Shown here: piece after piece, positions 33,514 to 45,345 of the stretch
Position numbering within the stretch: the first letter of the stretch is position 1
Layout of the letters: each line of letters begins with the position of its first letter
Assembly (NCBI GenBank): GCA_905147135.1
Contig: LR990050.1
Span: 8,430,001-8,494,000 of the forward strand
Direction: 5' to 3'
DNA from: Blastobasis lacticolella
Lineage: Eukaryota; Arthropoda; Insecta; Lepidoptera; Blastobasidae
DNA length: 64,000 nt
Notes under the pieces: model-generated
What the model saw: the letters and a program-made list of their open reading frames with translations, nothing else
Told to the model about the DNA's origin: nothing
Databases searched by the model: none
Program-made: the position numbers and the translations under genes

Positions 33514-34440
33514 ATGGGGGGTTTTGGGACCCCACCACCATCTCAGGGGCCTAAGCCAACCTCACCTGCACGTGGTCCCCCTGCTGGCAGACGGATGAAA
33601 CTCTGGCGAATTGGCTTTTCCCTAACGGGTTGTGCGGGTCGGATGAGAGTCAACGCACGTAAAAAGCTAAAACCCCACAATATTCATGCGCAAGTCGACT
33701 TAAGAAACCGGACACAGATAGGGCGTCGCCGTAAAACGACGCGCAGGGGGATCGCCCTACTCCTGTGTCAAGTCGGTTAGGGCTACCGGGTCCAGGGCGG
33801 GCCCGGTTAAAGACGCTAGCCCACAGAAAGGTCCGCTTCGCGTCGTGGAACCTTCGCACGCTGACCGGACGGGCGCGTGAGCAGGCCGATATGCTCGCCA
33901 GGCGGAGGGTGGCAGTGGCGTTCGTGCAGGTAACTCGGTGGAGAGGCAACAGGTCCCACAACATCGGGAACGGCTACAAGCTGATATACACGGGCTCTCC
34001 GAGTGGGGACAGCGGCGTGGAGGTAGTGCTCTCTAAGGAGTTTCGGGACAGCGTCTTGGATGTGAAGCGTATAAGCGACCGCCTTATGGTTGTAGGAGTG
34101 CTTGTCGAAGGGGTCGTGACCAACTTGATAAGCGCCTACGCTCCACAGGTCGGTTGCAGCGATGCGGACAAACGCTGTTCTGGGAGCAATTTGGGGAAGT
34201 ACTACGAAATATTCCGTTGTCACAGGCTATTGTTTTTGGGGGCTGCGATCTGAACGGTCATGTGAGAAGTGTGAGGAGTTTGGCCGTGTAGGTACATGGC
34301 GGTTTTGGTTTTGGGAGCCGTAACGCTGAAGGGGAAGAAATTCTTCGGACGTGTGCGGCTGCCGATTTGGCCATCGTAAACACGTTTTTTCAAAAGAAAT
34401 TCGAACATCTGATCACGTTAAGCCCCGAGGAAAATACCGG
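33514..34440 (+). pseudogene. RTE-type non-LTR retrotransposon, 5' part with endonuclease domain, broken
   Basis: From about 33790 the plus strand encodes the start of an apurinic-type endonuclease: VRFASWNLRTLTGR, AFVQVTRWRG (the usual catalytic Glu of QETRW reads Val here), NGYKLIYTGS, ISDRLMVVGV and ISAYAPQVGC. After about 34170 the frame shifts and continues with LFWEQFGE, VFGG(C)DLNGHV-like and ADLAIVNTFFQKK to about 34440. The preceding 33514-33780 is GC-richer and probably the element's 5' region. RTE elements are abundant in Lepidoptera. The RT domain is missing from this copy. Confidence 0.75.
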
Positions 34441-36137
34441 GAGCAGTGCCGACGCCAAACCCGGTGGTGGATGCTTGAAGGAACCAAGTCCCACGAGTTC
34501 GCCGCACTATGGAAAATATAGGTCAGTTTCGGATCAAAAATCTATAACTTCGTGATTTTTTATCATATCGTGATGAAATTTGGTACACATATGCAGTAAT
34601 GTATATAGATTCAAATGATATAGAATTTATAGTGATTTCTCATTATATGTTTAAATGAAAATAGCGTAAAGAGACAAAAAATGGGATAAACACGAAAAAA
34701 GTGGTAAATTATTTATTTAATGTAAAATACAAAGTAATAATTATTATAAAAATTAAAACTAACATTAACCATGTCAATAAAAAATAACAATAAAAACAAT
34801 ATCTTTAAATTTATCGCTTTCGTCTACTAAACTTATATTACTTAACTTATATTTTTTGACATCTACTCTAAAATGTGGGTAATTTTTCACTTAACACATT
34901 TAATTTAAGAGTGAATGAATACACCGGTAAAATAAAATCCTTATCTACTTAGGATCTATACACATTTAAGTTGCAAGTGGTGCCACTTTTAGAAGACTTT
35001 ATTTGGCTCCGATATTACAACATAAAAAAATGGTATACCGGTTTTTACGGTTTTCTTTTCCGTTAACATTTTTCGTGTTAATAAATACCAAATCATCGAA
35101 AAGAAATTACTGGCGCCTTTCAACGATCAAATTCACATGGATATATAAGTATAAAGATATGCTTTACCGAACAAATAACTCTCACCGTTACCTCATATTA
35201 AAAGAAATTGCGCAGTCTCTTGAGCTACAAACTTATTTGACCCGGTGACAGCGTTGCCGTTGTTGGCAATGACATAACATTTCAATATGGCAACAATATG
35301 TTACAGTTTTGACCACCGGTTTGTGGCACTGAAATAGACGTCAGTCAACAATCTCGCCAAGGCGCCAGATATAACATTGTAAAAGCGTACAAAATTGTTG
35401 TAACGTAATACCTAAAATATAAATTTCTAGACAGTATTAATTCGGATTCGTCAATTACAAATCCCACCTTCAATTCCAACCTTTAATCTTTATCATTTTA
35501 CCTCCTTTAATATTATGCCACTTTTGTTGTTGTAGAATTCTTTAACGATTTAACACATTTACCACAAGTTTTTATTGATATGTTGACTGCTTTGAAGCTG
35601 CATTACATAACGATATTATTGTTATTGATTAATTGGTATTCTGTTATCTTTTTTTATAAAAATATCTATAAAAATATCACTTCCGCGAAAACAAAATCAA
35701 CGGCATTATGCCGGTGCAAAGTTACATCGTGCGCATATATGTAAGACGGTCAAATAAAAAATAAGCAGATGGCGTGCATTGAATTTGATTGAACATACCA
35801 ACTAATCATGGCCGTTTAATAATTTAGCAATGAACACTGTAATATTTATTGAAAATGCTAAAAACATAAGTTTTACAAGTAATATGCATGATGTTTGTTA
35901 TACTTTACGGAAAAAAGATACTCCATTCTTGTTTGTGGTTACTGTTTATCGGAATTAGTGCATGTGTTTCCTACGCAACTCGGCATTCTTAGATTGTAAA
36001 GTAACGACCATTCGTATACGTGGCCAAAACGTCACTGAGACGACGTTGGAGCGCCATTGCAGTTTTAGCTCCAATGAAGTAGTGCCATTGCCTTTGTACA
36101 ATGAACCGGTCCATCTGTAGAAGTCTTTGCTCATTCA
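34441..36137. other. intergenic, AT-rich, with one dispersed repeat
   Basis: 35245-35345 (GGTGACAGCGTTGCCGTTGTTG, TTTTGACCACCGG) is a diverged copy of 46850-46960. The rest, including 34540-35000, is very AT-rich with no gene seen. Confidence 0.45.
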
Positions 36138-36814
36138 GTAATTTCTAGAGATGTAACGGATATCCGGCCACTATCCGGTATCCGGCCTATCCGGCCATAA
36201 TTTACTATCCGGCCGGATACCGGATAATGCGTTAATATCCGGCCGGATACCGGATAGTAAAAAATGTATGAAAAGCCCATAAAAGTGATTTTGCTCATCG
36301 GAAATATATGCCCTTCTGTAGCAGTCGAGTAAAAAGACGTATCAAAACGTTTAAAAACCTTAAATATTAATCAAAGTACTATTGATTATGTCGGCATCGG
36401 CACCTATTCTACTCGTATCGTTCATTTGGTAGGTTAGCAAAAATTTTTATTAGTTTTCTGGTCTCTTCTTTTTGCACTATGCCTTTTCCATTAGCTGGAG
36501 TCAGCTCTCCTTGTCTGCTTCCATCATTTCTTTCTATTTTGAGCAGTAGCAGCGTCAATAATATTGTCCTTGAGATCCCGTTGGTCCACCGTCAGCCAAG
36601 TGGCGTGTGCACTTGCTTACACCATCGCATTAAGCGTTCTTAAATTTTCTCGGGCACGGGACTTTGTAACTTTCACGAGTGTGGACATTACGTACTTTGC
36701 CCAACAGGGTGACCGCTGATCAGCATAAATACGCATTTTTGTCGTGTGTAGTTTTGACAAGTGCTGTTTAGTATGATAATGTACTTAGTGTAATAATTTA
36801 AAGTCAATCAAGAT

Positions 36815-37071
36815 CATCATCATCACAGCCCGTAACAGTCCACTGCAGGACTTAGGGCCTCCCCCGCGAAAGGGGAGGTTATTGCCATAATCTCCACGCT
36901 TGGCAGGTTGGAGATCGCAGTGCTTAAATATAACAATGGAAAATGCTGCTGCCTATTTTCCAGACTACGAAGACTATTGATCTTTTGCCTCGAAAACATT
37001 AGTCGCCTTGTACGACACCCACGAGTGCAAGGGGTTGGTGCTATTCTACTCTGCCGGACACCTGCACGGCC
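36815..37071 (-). mobile_element. (ATG)n-tailed retroposon, copy 2
   Basis: AGTCAATCAAGAT lies on both sides (36802-36814 and 37072-37084), a perfect 13-bp target duplication. On the minus strand the element starts GGCCGTGCAGGTGTCCGGC and ends with an ATGATGATGA tail. It matches copy 1 (26751-27006) from end to end, so both have the same 5' start. No ORF of meaning. Confidence 0.8.
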
Positions 37072-37851
37072 AGTCAATCAAGATATATATTGATATACAG
37101 GGTGTTTCATAATACATGTATAAAGCCGAAAGGGTGTTAAAGTAGAGCTTTCAAAGAGTGCACTGGCGACTTCATTATATCCGGACATTGAATTTTAATT
37201 TTAATAAAAAAAAAAAATTTTTTAAAGATAAATAACCATATCGACTACGTTGAAGCGCAGCTCTATGTCAAGTTGATGATCATATAAAAAACAGGTTAAT
37301 AACCTCGTGCGACCCCTATCGAAACAAAGCAACCTCCTCAAGCCTAGTACCAGGAGCCTAATGCTGCGTACACACCGGGCGATGTGTGACGCGCACCCGT
37401 TTCGGCTAACGATTGTCCGTTGGCGTGTGCCAGCCGGCAATCCGCAGTGCAGCGTGGCGGTAACATCAAACGGATAGAAGTAATCATCCAATCGCAGTTT
37501 GGGCGGATACCGAAGGCCAACAAACAAACGTGCAAATACGAGCCCGAATCGGTTCCCAAAACTCCCAAAGATCGTTTGCTTGACCACGAAATGCAAGTAT
37601 TAGACCTTAGAAGTCCAAATAATTCGGCCGACAGCCCTTCGTTGGCGTACGTTGAGTGTGTACACACCATAAGGACGAGTAATAACCTCGTGCCATTCAT
37701 ATCAAAACAAACCAACCTCCTTCATCTTACTACCAGGCGTCGTACTAAATGTTACCTACTTATCTACATGAATAGGCTCTACCAAATTAACTAGGAACTT
37801 GCCTACACTAATTATTTTCGATAGGTAGGTATGCTTAAATAGTCGGAGCGT

Positions 37852-38195
37852 CGCGTCGGTGGCCTAAGGTTGCGGTATCCGACTCGTACGCGTGAGGTAC
37901 CGGGTTCGAATCCCACTGCCGCCATGTACCACTAACTCTTTTCTAAGTTATGCACAGTAGCTGAATACTAACCGATGCTTTTACGGTGAGGGAAATCATC
38001 GTGATGAAACTTACACATTCAGTTCAGACGACTGAATGTGTAAGTAACCATGATCCAATCTGGTCAGGTTCCCTAAGTAGCAGGGTTAGGAGCCAGGAAT
38101 GTCAGATGGCAGTCGCTCCACTGCAATTAATTACCTAATCTGCCAAATCCTAGATCATGGACCATAGTCAAGGCGGACCACGGGCACGGAAAATA
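37852..38195 (+). mobile_element. tRNA-derived SINE
   Basis: The head reads GGTGGCCTAAGGTTGCGGTA (A-box region) and GGTTCGAATCC at 37903-37913 (B box), the internal RNA polymerase III promoter of a tRNA-like head. The body contains TTTTACGGTGAGGGAAATCA, GACTGAATGTGTAAG and GGCAGTCGCTCCACTG, all shared with the SINE copies at 38217-38478, 42690-42960 and 61361-61655. The tail ends around GGCGGACCACGGGCACGG. Confidence 0.8.
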
Positions 38196-38216
38196 ATTAT
38201 GTGGAGAGAAAAGAAT

Positions 38217-38478
38217 TTGTTACAGTGGAGCGACTACCATCTGACCTCCATGACCCTGCTACCAGGGGAACCTGACTCGATTGGATCATGGTTACAATTT
38301 CAGTTGCCAGAATTTGCAGATTTCATCATGATGTTTCCCTCACCATAGGAGCATCGGTTAATTTCAACTAATGTACATAACTCAGAAAAGAGTCATTGGT
38401 ACATTGCCACAGCGGGATTCGAACCCGGCACCTCTCTCGCTTACGAGTCGGATACTCAACCGCCCAGCCACCAACGTT
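38217..38478 (-). mobile_element. tRNA-derived SINE, opposite orientation, 3'-shortened
   Basis: Reverse complement of the same family: B box GGATTCGAACC at 38415-38425, body TTTCCCTCACCATAGGAGC and GTGGAGCGACTACCATCTG. It faces the SINE at 37852-38195 tail to tail, so the pair can fold into a hairpin of about 600 nt. Confidence 0.8.
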
Positions 38479-38499
38479 CTTGAAAAACATACTTAAGAT

Positions 38500-39150
38500 A
38501 GCTACATAACTAAAACAGAATTCGTTCTATTGATAAATCGTTCTACACAAATAAGTAGGTACTATGTCCTACTAAAATGGTTCACTCATCTAGGGACCTA
38601 CGTAGCGTAGGGAACCACTTATGAGACTAGTTTTGTTGAAAACAGATTACAGACAGGTTTTACTAAATACCTACATTTTTTCATGAACAGATAAAAGCGT
38701 TGTCTTTTCTGCGTATTTCCCGTCGGAAAAGAACCTCCTAACGTTACGATTAGGTACTAGCTAGGTAGCATATCTTAAAGTCTAGCTAGAACCTAGACCT
38801 TTAAAGCATGTAGGTACGTACCTTTTTAAAGTTATTTTATGAAAACAAACAGCGTCAGGTGCCATACTTTCTTGCTTTCTTGTGGCTCGGATGACTGATA
38901 GGTATTAACTATCAAGTAAGCTTGCACTCGTATCGTAGCGTAGCTAGGTAGGTACACTCCATACACACAGATACACAACACTACGCAGGCTCTGGTTGCT
39001 ATGCAATACGTAAATAGGTAGGTACCATGGTGTTTGGCCTACTGCTAGCTTGCATTCATACACAGAATAATGATTATCACAATACTTAAACGTTGAACGC
39101 TGAACACAGACAAGACTACGTTAATACTGGTACCTGAAGCTATAAATCAT
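38500..39150. other. AT-rich interior of the mariner-type element
   Basis: Many GTAGGTACC-like phrases; no gene or separate element recognised. Confidence 0.4.
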
Positions 39151-39154
39151 TCGT

Positions 39155-39223
39155 TTACATCGTTAACACTCTTATGTAAGATATCTCAGTAGGTTATCTT
39201 ACATAAGAGTGTTAACGATGTAA
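39155..39223. repeat. perfect 29-bp stem with 11-nt loop
   Basis: 39155-39183 is the exact complement of 39195-39223 (arm centre ATCGTTAACACTCTTATG), with loop TCTCAGTAGGT. Perfect pairing with a short loop suggests a recent snap-back duplication; a small-RNA precursor is possible but unproven. Confidence 0.85.
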
Positions 39224-40196
39224 GGTATCGAACCTTACACTTATCACAGTTATCTTCACAATAGGTACTTAGGTATCCTACAACTACAACGCAACAATCA
39301 TTTCGGTCACGCGAAAAGCTAAAAACTGAATAAACGAATACGACGCGAAAGTAGGCAAATTTCGTCAATGGAAGTCGCGCCGTGGGTCAAACCACAAAAT
39401 AAAGAACGGCCCGCCAAAGTATTCTATTTTTAGATTTTGTAGTTTTCAGTTTCTATTTTGATGTCAAAAGCGCCGCCACAGCTCCGGCGCCGGCCTTGAC
39501 CTTGACGGCACGTGCAAAAGGATTCGTACTTAGGGATCCGTGTTTTAGGGGTCTAACTTATTTCGCCTTTTATGTTCTCTCGTTTTATGTTCTCCTGGTA
39601 GTTGCACCATAATGTTGATTTTTTTTTTATTTGTTAAAGTGAGTCTCAAGCGAATCCAACTGTGGGCTTAATAATAATCCTTATGGCGATGGCCTACATT
39701 TGCTTATCACGATTTTATCGGGTAGTTTGGTACAATGACAGTAACCTAGACAGTAATTTCTAAAATTGTGTTTGGGTCCGTGCTCCACCTAGGTGACCTA
39801 GGTTCTCCAATTGGGTGAAGCATGGGATATTTACAGGTAAAGCTCCATCAACTAAGAATCATTAAGTTAATTTTAGTTGATAAGAAATGTTCGTGAAAAC
39901 GATACGTACGATTACCTACGCGACACTGAAACATGACTGACAGACATGACATGAGAAAGCAAACTCGTAAAAAGACAAAGATGTTACATTAATTAGAGTT
40001 TGCTACATTAATATGCTACAGTAATTTGAATAAGACTACTTGGCTATTAGTTAGGTGGTGGTGCACTTTCGTAAAAACTATGAATGAACCTTTTGAATTA
40101 AAATCATAATTGATTACAATATTTTTTTGTACAGAACCCTCGAAACCAAAAAATACAAAACGGATAATTTAGACCTCCTTAATATTGCGCCTAGTA
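39224..40196. other. non-coding interior of the nested elements
   Basis: Locally GC-rich near 39460-39520 (GCCGCCACAGCTCCGGCGCC); otherwise AT-rich. No gene seen. Confidence 0.4.
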
Positions 40197-40635
40197 CGTG
40201 GGGTGTCCATAAAATAAGCCAGTGCAAATACAGGCATGACGCATTTCATCTTAGTCCTCACAGTGACAACGCATCTGCTGTTCTGCATGTTTGTTGCCTG
40301 CAACCTAAATGCTTAAATCCTAGTACGTAAATAGTGTTGCTAGGTATTTTTTCAGCTATTTAAATTTAATATTCACCTTCTTGAATTCAAACATGAGTAG
40401 AATTTAATAATTACTATTAGATAGGTACTAAAATGACATCTTTCCTTATTTCGGAGCTGGCGGAAAAGTTCAACGAGAAATGCATAAACTTGTGCCAAGA
40501 CTCACCACATGCATTCAACAGGATGTAGACTGAGTGAAAAAATAGACAAAAAAGTATAACAACAATATCGTGTAGTTTTGCTGCACTTTCCAAAAATATT
40601 AAAATCTAGTGAATGTACTTTATGGACACCCTGTG
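40197..40635. mobile_element. small mariner-like MITE nested in the 37098-41259 element
   Basis: The left end CGTGGGGTGTCCATAAA and the right end TTTATGGACACCCTGTG are complementary apart from two or three bases near the tip. GGGTGTCCATAAA is a mariner-type terminus. I could not identify a clean TA duplication, so the exact edges may be off by a few bases. Confidence 0.55.
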
Positions 40636-41719
40636 ATTTCAGTATCCCGTACATAGTCCACCTGCTTCAGTCATGACTGCCTAGTACAATAGAAGATATG
40701 GCGCAGACGCGAAATCAAGCTGTAACTTTTTTGCCTATTAATGTTTATTGTGTTTTCGCAATTAGTTTGAAGACTATGTACCTAGGTGCAACATTGTGTT
40801 GAAGGCAACAAAAAACAAATAAATTAAAGTAGAAACAAACATCGAAATGTCTTGTTTTTGTGCCGGACTGCTCACGAGCTGCTTGTAATAATAATTTTAT
40901 TAACCAGCCACTTGAGGTATTGATCATAGTGATCTTTAGATTGAATTTTAAAACTCATATGAAACGGTAGGTAGAAAAGACTTAAAGGCACAAAACCTAT
41001 ATCCTATCTGTAACTGGTAAAATTGTATTATTCAGTTGATTGACCTGATTATGAACTTGAGTGATCTATTACAACTGATTTCTAGAGATGCGGTCTTTCG
41101 TTTTCAAAATGTGATTATCGACATTGAAAAAGAAAAAGTTCGATACTCATTTTCTCGGTAACTATTCCACGCACGAAAAAAATAATTGTACCTATCGTTT
41201 TAATACGTTTAGCACTCCATCCAGTTCACGGCTTTATACATGTATTATGAAACACCCTGTATATCTATAAGATATGAAAAAATATTATCCTGGATTAAAA
41301 ATATATATTTCTTTATATTTAGAGTTAGTATACGATGTCGTTTATTCTCTACGATGCTGTGGGCTAATGTGTAAGCCCGTATTTTCAAACTATCAATCCG
41401 TATGAGGGCGAAAAGAATTTTTCAGTTCAACGTTCAAATTATTCACTTTAAACGAAAACTTTAAATTACATAAACACATGCAGTCGTATAAAGTCCCACG
41501 CCGCGATTACAGCTTGCACAAACTTGTTCAGAGACTATGACCTGTTAATATCCGGCCGCCGGATATCCGGCTATCCGGCTAGGAGGCTGACCGGATATCC
41601 GGTATTCGGTATCCGGCCAAACAACTATCCGTTTCATCTCTAGTAATTTCTAAGGATTCTGCTATTTGACATATTAGCAATTCGTAATAAGTGGACCATT
41701 TTACGAATTTCCGTACAAA

Positions 41720-41985
41720 ACTGTCAAATTGGATGAATTGCAATATGAATCATTTGGCGCTCCACCGACAAAGTGGCGATTTTGCGATTGGCGAAATGAA
41801 ACATATTATCATCATAATATGAAACACCTAATGTGGCCTTTTTAGACCCCCTGGTAAGTGTAGGTACGTCATGTACAACAAAGGAGATTGTCACACCTTG
41901 CATGCACCCCATCTCTTTAAGGTACCAGGAACTCTGTTTTTGTTTCATTTCTGTGCTATAGATAGTAGGTACCATAGTCCAGGGT
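41720..41985. repeat. diverged repeat related to the 11.45-12.9 kb foldback end
   Basis: The end TTTTTGTTTCATTTCTGTGC matches the foldback end near 12880-12900 (TTTGTTTTATTTCTGTGC) and its inverse near 11460. The interior shares little, so this is a distant member or a fragment. Confidence 0.4.
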
Positions 41986-42043
41986 TAAAGAAAATAATAT
42001 TCGTTATCGGATAGTCAACAGTAAAAAATTAATCAATCAAATC

Positions 42044-42195
42044 AGCCAATAGCTTTTCCGTTCTTCATACGGGCCAGAGACCTCTTCACCTCGTTAGGGG
42101 TAATCGGGTTTATCATGCCAAGGTTTGCAGGATATCGTGGTGGTCGCACGTGGTTGCTGGCCTCGTTTGAAAGTTCCTTGTACTGGCGGCACCAA
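42044..42195 (-). pseudogene. RTE-type reverse transcriptase fragment (linker before the RT core)
   Basis: The minus strand encodes RWCRQYKELSNEA, then INPITPNEVKRSLARMKNGKA, matching the linker ITxEEV-RMKNGKA-GPD of RTE-type ORFs just before the RT domain. It breaks off after NGKA. Fragment of about 50 codons. Confidence 0.7.
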
Positions 42196-42689
42196 CGGTC
42201 CTTAATAGAGTACACGTAATATACCTACCTACCGTCAAACAATGGGTGGTCCATATCAAGATAAAAATCACTGCTCAAAAATGATTTATTTTATAGTGGA
42301 TGAGTCTAGGGCATGCCAAACAGCTCAGTTCGTCAAGGCTGAGCGTTAATAAATCAGTCAGTCAGTCAGTCAATCGCGTACGCACTCCTAACATCATCAA
42401 CAAAGACGTTTTGTCTTTTAATGTATTAATGGAAGATTACAAAGATCACAAGCGGAATTCGGAAGTGCTGCGACGTAAGTTAACGTAGGTGTCATTGAGG
42501 CTAATAAGTGGTATATATACCACTTAACTAGAAGTCCTCCCCGGCTTTGTACGGGTTTTCTCGTTTTTCTTTACCTACTTTAATATGCCCGTATGATACC
42601 TAAGTACTTAAGTACCTATCTATATATAAACCAACAATAAGAAATTCTCTAACTGATGGTGAAAACCGCATTCGACATATTTGCGATAA

Positions 42690-42958
42690 TAATGTCCCGG
42701 TTGTGCCCTCGTGCACGAGGGCCCAGTGTCCGCCCTAACCATGGTCCAGGATTTAGCCGATCAGGTAATTACAGTGGAGCGACTGCCATCTTACATCCGT
42801 GACCCGACTACCTCCGGAACCTGACCAGATTGGATCATGGTTACACATTCAGTGGCGTGAATGTGCAGGATTCATCACGATGTTTTCCCTCACCATAAAA
42901 GCATCGGTTAATATTCAACTAATGTACTTTACGTAACTCAGAAAAGAGTCATTTGTAC
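42690..42958 (-). mobile_element. SINE, tRNA head missing
   Basis: Same body as the SINE at 38217-38478 (GTGGAGCGACTGCCATCTTA, TTTTCCCTCACCATAAAAGC, CTCAGAAAAGAGTCATTTG) with a fuller 3' end (GGGCGGACACTGGGCCCTCG, ending TTATT). It stops at 42958 where TAGGGATGTCACGGAA begins, a hAT-like start, so the head was probably cut off by another element or deleted. Confidence 0.75.
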
Positions 42959-43034
42959 TAGGGATGTCACGGAACTTCGACTCCGACTCCGATATGTCGG
43001 AACTTCCATCTCCAGTTACGACTTCGGTTCCGAT

Positions 43035-43973
43035 TAGGGCTTGCAAGTCGAATATTCGAATTATTTGAATATTCGTCTCATTTCAATATTCGAATAGTAA
43101 TTTAGCTAAAATTCGAATATTCGAATAGGTATTTTTAAATCATCTGAATTTACGTACAGGTGTCGCATTTTTGGGTATTTAATCAAACGGATCGTGAGAA
43201 CGCTTCCACCGAAGTCTCGGTGACTCCTGCCCGCGTGAGTATTCTGCTCTGCGTAGAATGCGAGATGCATTTTGTTTGATGTAATGTTTTAGTTTACATA
43301 TAATTTGATTTTAATTAGTGTCAGTGATCTCATGATATAAACTTCTTTCCATTTTCTTGTAAAGTAAAAAGTTGATTAGCATCCTAATCTTGTAAAATAC
43401 CTAATCGTAGGATCTGACCGACCTAATGCTACGAGGGCCTCGTAAGGCAACCTCGCGTGACGTGACAAGAGGCGAGGCGGTATCTCGTGAGGCAGGTACT
43501 TTGTATTGTGCGGTGTTCGGGACTACTCGGGAGGGAATCGCGAGGCAAGGCGATTTCCATGCTAAATTTATTTTTCTATTCTTTCTGTTGTTTGAGTGTT
43601 TAGTAATTGAATTATAGTTTATACTCTTAGTAAATGTATGATGATGATGATGATGATGACTCTTAATAAATGCAATCAAAGGTTTGGCAAATGGTTTACT
43701 ACAGCTTAAAATAAAATAAAGTACAATTCGCCGCTTAATGGTGTGGTTTTGTGATTTAGTGAATTGTCTTTTTCATTGCTTTAAATTATATTATTTACAT
43801 GGAAAAATTCATTTTACGCTTATTTGGATACAATTACTAAGGGCCAATTGTACAAACCTACATTAAAAACGAAGTTCAAACCCCTGATTCCAGATTTCAT
43901 AATATTTCGAATATTCGAATATCACCAGTAAAAATATTCGAATACTAAAATTTTCGAATATTTGCAAGCCCTA
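43035..43973. mobile_element. non-autonomous hAT, 8-bp TSD GTTCCGAT
   Basis: Starts TAGGGCTTGCAAG and ends TTTGCAAGCCCTA. GTTCCGAT lies directly outside both (43027-43034 and 43974-43981). Both subterminal regions are full of ATTCGAAT / ATATTCGAATA motifs. 939 bp, no transposase. It contains an (ATG)n run flanked by a 14-bp near-repeat at 43623-43672. Confidence 0.88.
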
Positions 43974-44394
43974 GTTCCGATACTTTTAAATCGGAAGATT
44001 TAATCGGAGGTCAAAGCATAGATAGTTAACGGCGGCGTTGACGCGCGGCAAATGCGGTCAACGTGTACGAACAGGTTTACGCATGTCCACACGTGGAAAA
44101 AGCTCGCGTTCTGTCATAGATTAATATTGCACTTGTTGTTACAAGCCATGCGCAGAAGTTTGACAACGTCGCATTTTTCAATTTTAGTGAACCTGAAAAT
44201 TACTGTAAAATATCGTCGCGGTCGTCGTCGTTTAATGTTATTAGTTATTTAAGTGATGAAGTATATAAATAAGTATATACATTAGTTTAATTCTGTACTA
44301 TTTACCTATCTACCTATTTGCAATTGTATTATACTAATATTTTAAATGCGAAGTATAATGTGTGTTTCGCCTTGTACGTAATGGATGTTTGTTA
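43974..44394. other. intergenic DNA beside the hAT
   Basis: The phrases AATCGGAAGATTTAATCGGAG, together with TCCGACTCCGATATGTCGG at 42985-43005, suggest the 43035-43973 element sits inside another repeat that starts TAGGGATGTCACGGAA at about 42958. I could not find that repeat's right end. Confidence 0.35.
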
Positions 44395-44580
44395 CTTCTT
44401 CACGCAAAAACGACTGAACGGATTTTAATGAAATTTGGCAGTTACATAGCAAATAGCCCCGAAAAAACATATGCTATAATTTTTTCCGATATTTATTGTG
44501 ATTTTCGCGGGAACGGGTCCGGAACGTTATAGTCGAATTTTATGTGGACGCAGTCGCGGCCACAAGCTATTATGAAATAA
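44395..44580. repeat. lepidopteran dispersed repeat, copy 1 (copy 2 at about 51330-51425)
   Basis: Shares TTACTTCTTCACGCAAAAACG / TTACTCCTCCACGCAAAAA, GATTTTGATGAAATTTGGCAG and the following TAGC(A/C)-AATAGCCC-like phrase with the copy near 51.3 kb. This is a familiar non-coding repeat in moth and butterfly genomes. Confidence 0.6.
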
Positions 44581-45345
44581 AATAATCTTTGCCAGCCAAA
44601 ATATTACCCAATTGATTAAATATTACATAAAATACATTTTAAACAGTATTATTTAAGTACCTAAGTATATAAAAACTAACTACTTACTTACTTATTGTAC
44701 CTACCTACTTTTTCAACGATTCCATCGTCGTGGATAATCAAAGATCGTGGTTTAAAGTATTTGTGATAACTTTCACAGTGCGAAAATGTTTGCTACACAC
44801 AAAAGAACCTTCGTTTAGACTCCAGTATGCTTGGGGAATAGCAAAAGTCCATTTGTTTAATAGAATTATATCTTTTGGAAAGCAAAACATCGGCACAGAT
44901 TCTTTCCGATTTTAAAGGTTTGATCATAATTTTACTTGCATTTTTCAAATGCAACAACGCCTTTGTATCTGTTAGAGAAAGATTACGATTACAAAATAGA
45001 ATTTGATTAATGAAATAAGTAAAAATCTAACAACAGAAATGGTCAAGGATTGTTTTTCAAAAATCGTATATATTCAATTTTAGCACAATTATACATATAT
45101 TTACTTTTATTTACCTTCGTAGATGGTCCATACAAACGCATTATTTTACAGTTTTATCAATATATTTTTAATTTATCGTCATAAAATTCATAATTTTCCC
45201 GCACATTGACATGTAAACAATGAGTAAATCGGTTCACAGCGACGTTGCCGTTCCGTGCTACAGCATGGCTTGTAAGATGAAGGAGGCTATGACAATACGG
45301 ATGGTTTGTTTTGTTTTTTAAATTAAACGGCAAAGTGTAAACTTT
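44581..45345. other. intergenic DNA
   Basis: Short ORFs only; no domain or repeat edge recognised. Confidence 0.4.

Larger units (their letters stand above)
37098..41259. mobile_element. mariner-type element, 31-bp perfect TIRs, TA duplication, nested in the hAT
   Basis: CAGGGTGTTTCATAATACAT opens the element. The last 31 bp (41229-41259) are the exact complement of the first 31 (37098-37128). TA flanks both ends (37096-37097 and 41260-41261). A CAGGGTG start with a TA duplication is typical of Tc1/mariner elements. At 4.16 kb it is longer than a usual mariner, and I find no transposase ORF; the extra length comes from later insertions, including two SINEs and a smaller MITE. Confidence 0.85.
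36146..41642. mobile_element. hAT-type element (non-autonomous), 8-bp TSD GTAATTTC
   Basis: The left end TAGAGATGTAACGGATA and the right end TATCCGTTTCATCTCTA form a 17-bp TIR with one mismatch. GTAATTTC lies directly outside both (36138-36145 and 41643-41650). Both ends carry clustered subterminal TATCCGG / CCGGATA motifs in both orientations. An 8-bp TSD, a TAGAGATG start and subterminal repeats define hAT. The 5.5-kb interior has no transposase ORF and is filled with later insertions: a retroposon, a mariner-type element and SINEs. Confidence 0.85.

Noticed and set aside
37222..37794. Three overlapping 123-124-aa ORFs
   Set aside because: They lie on opposite strands inside the nested mariner-type element, have no transposase motif, and cannot all be coding.
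37852..37925. Possible genuine tRNA gene
   Set aside because: A and B boxes are present, but the same head occurs fused to a common SINE body in several copies, and the acceptor stem does not close well.
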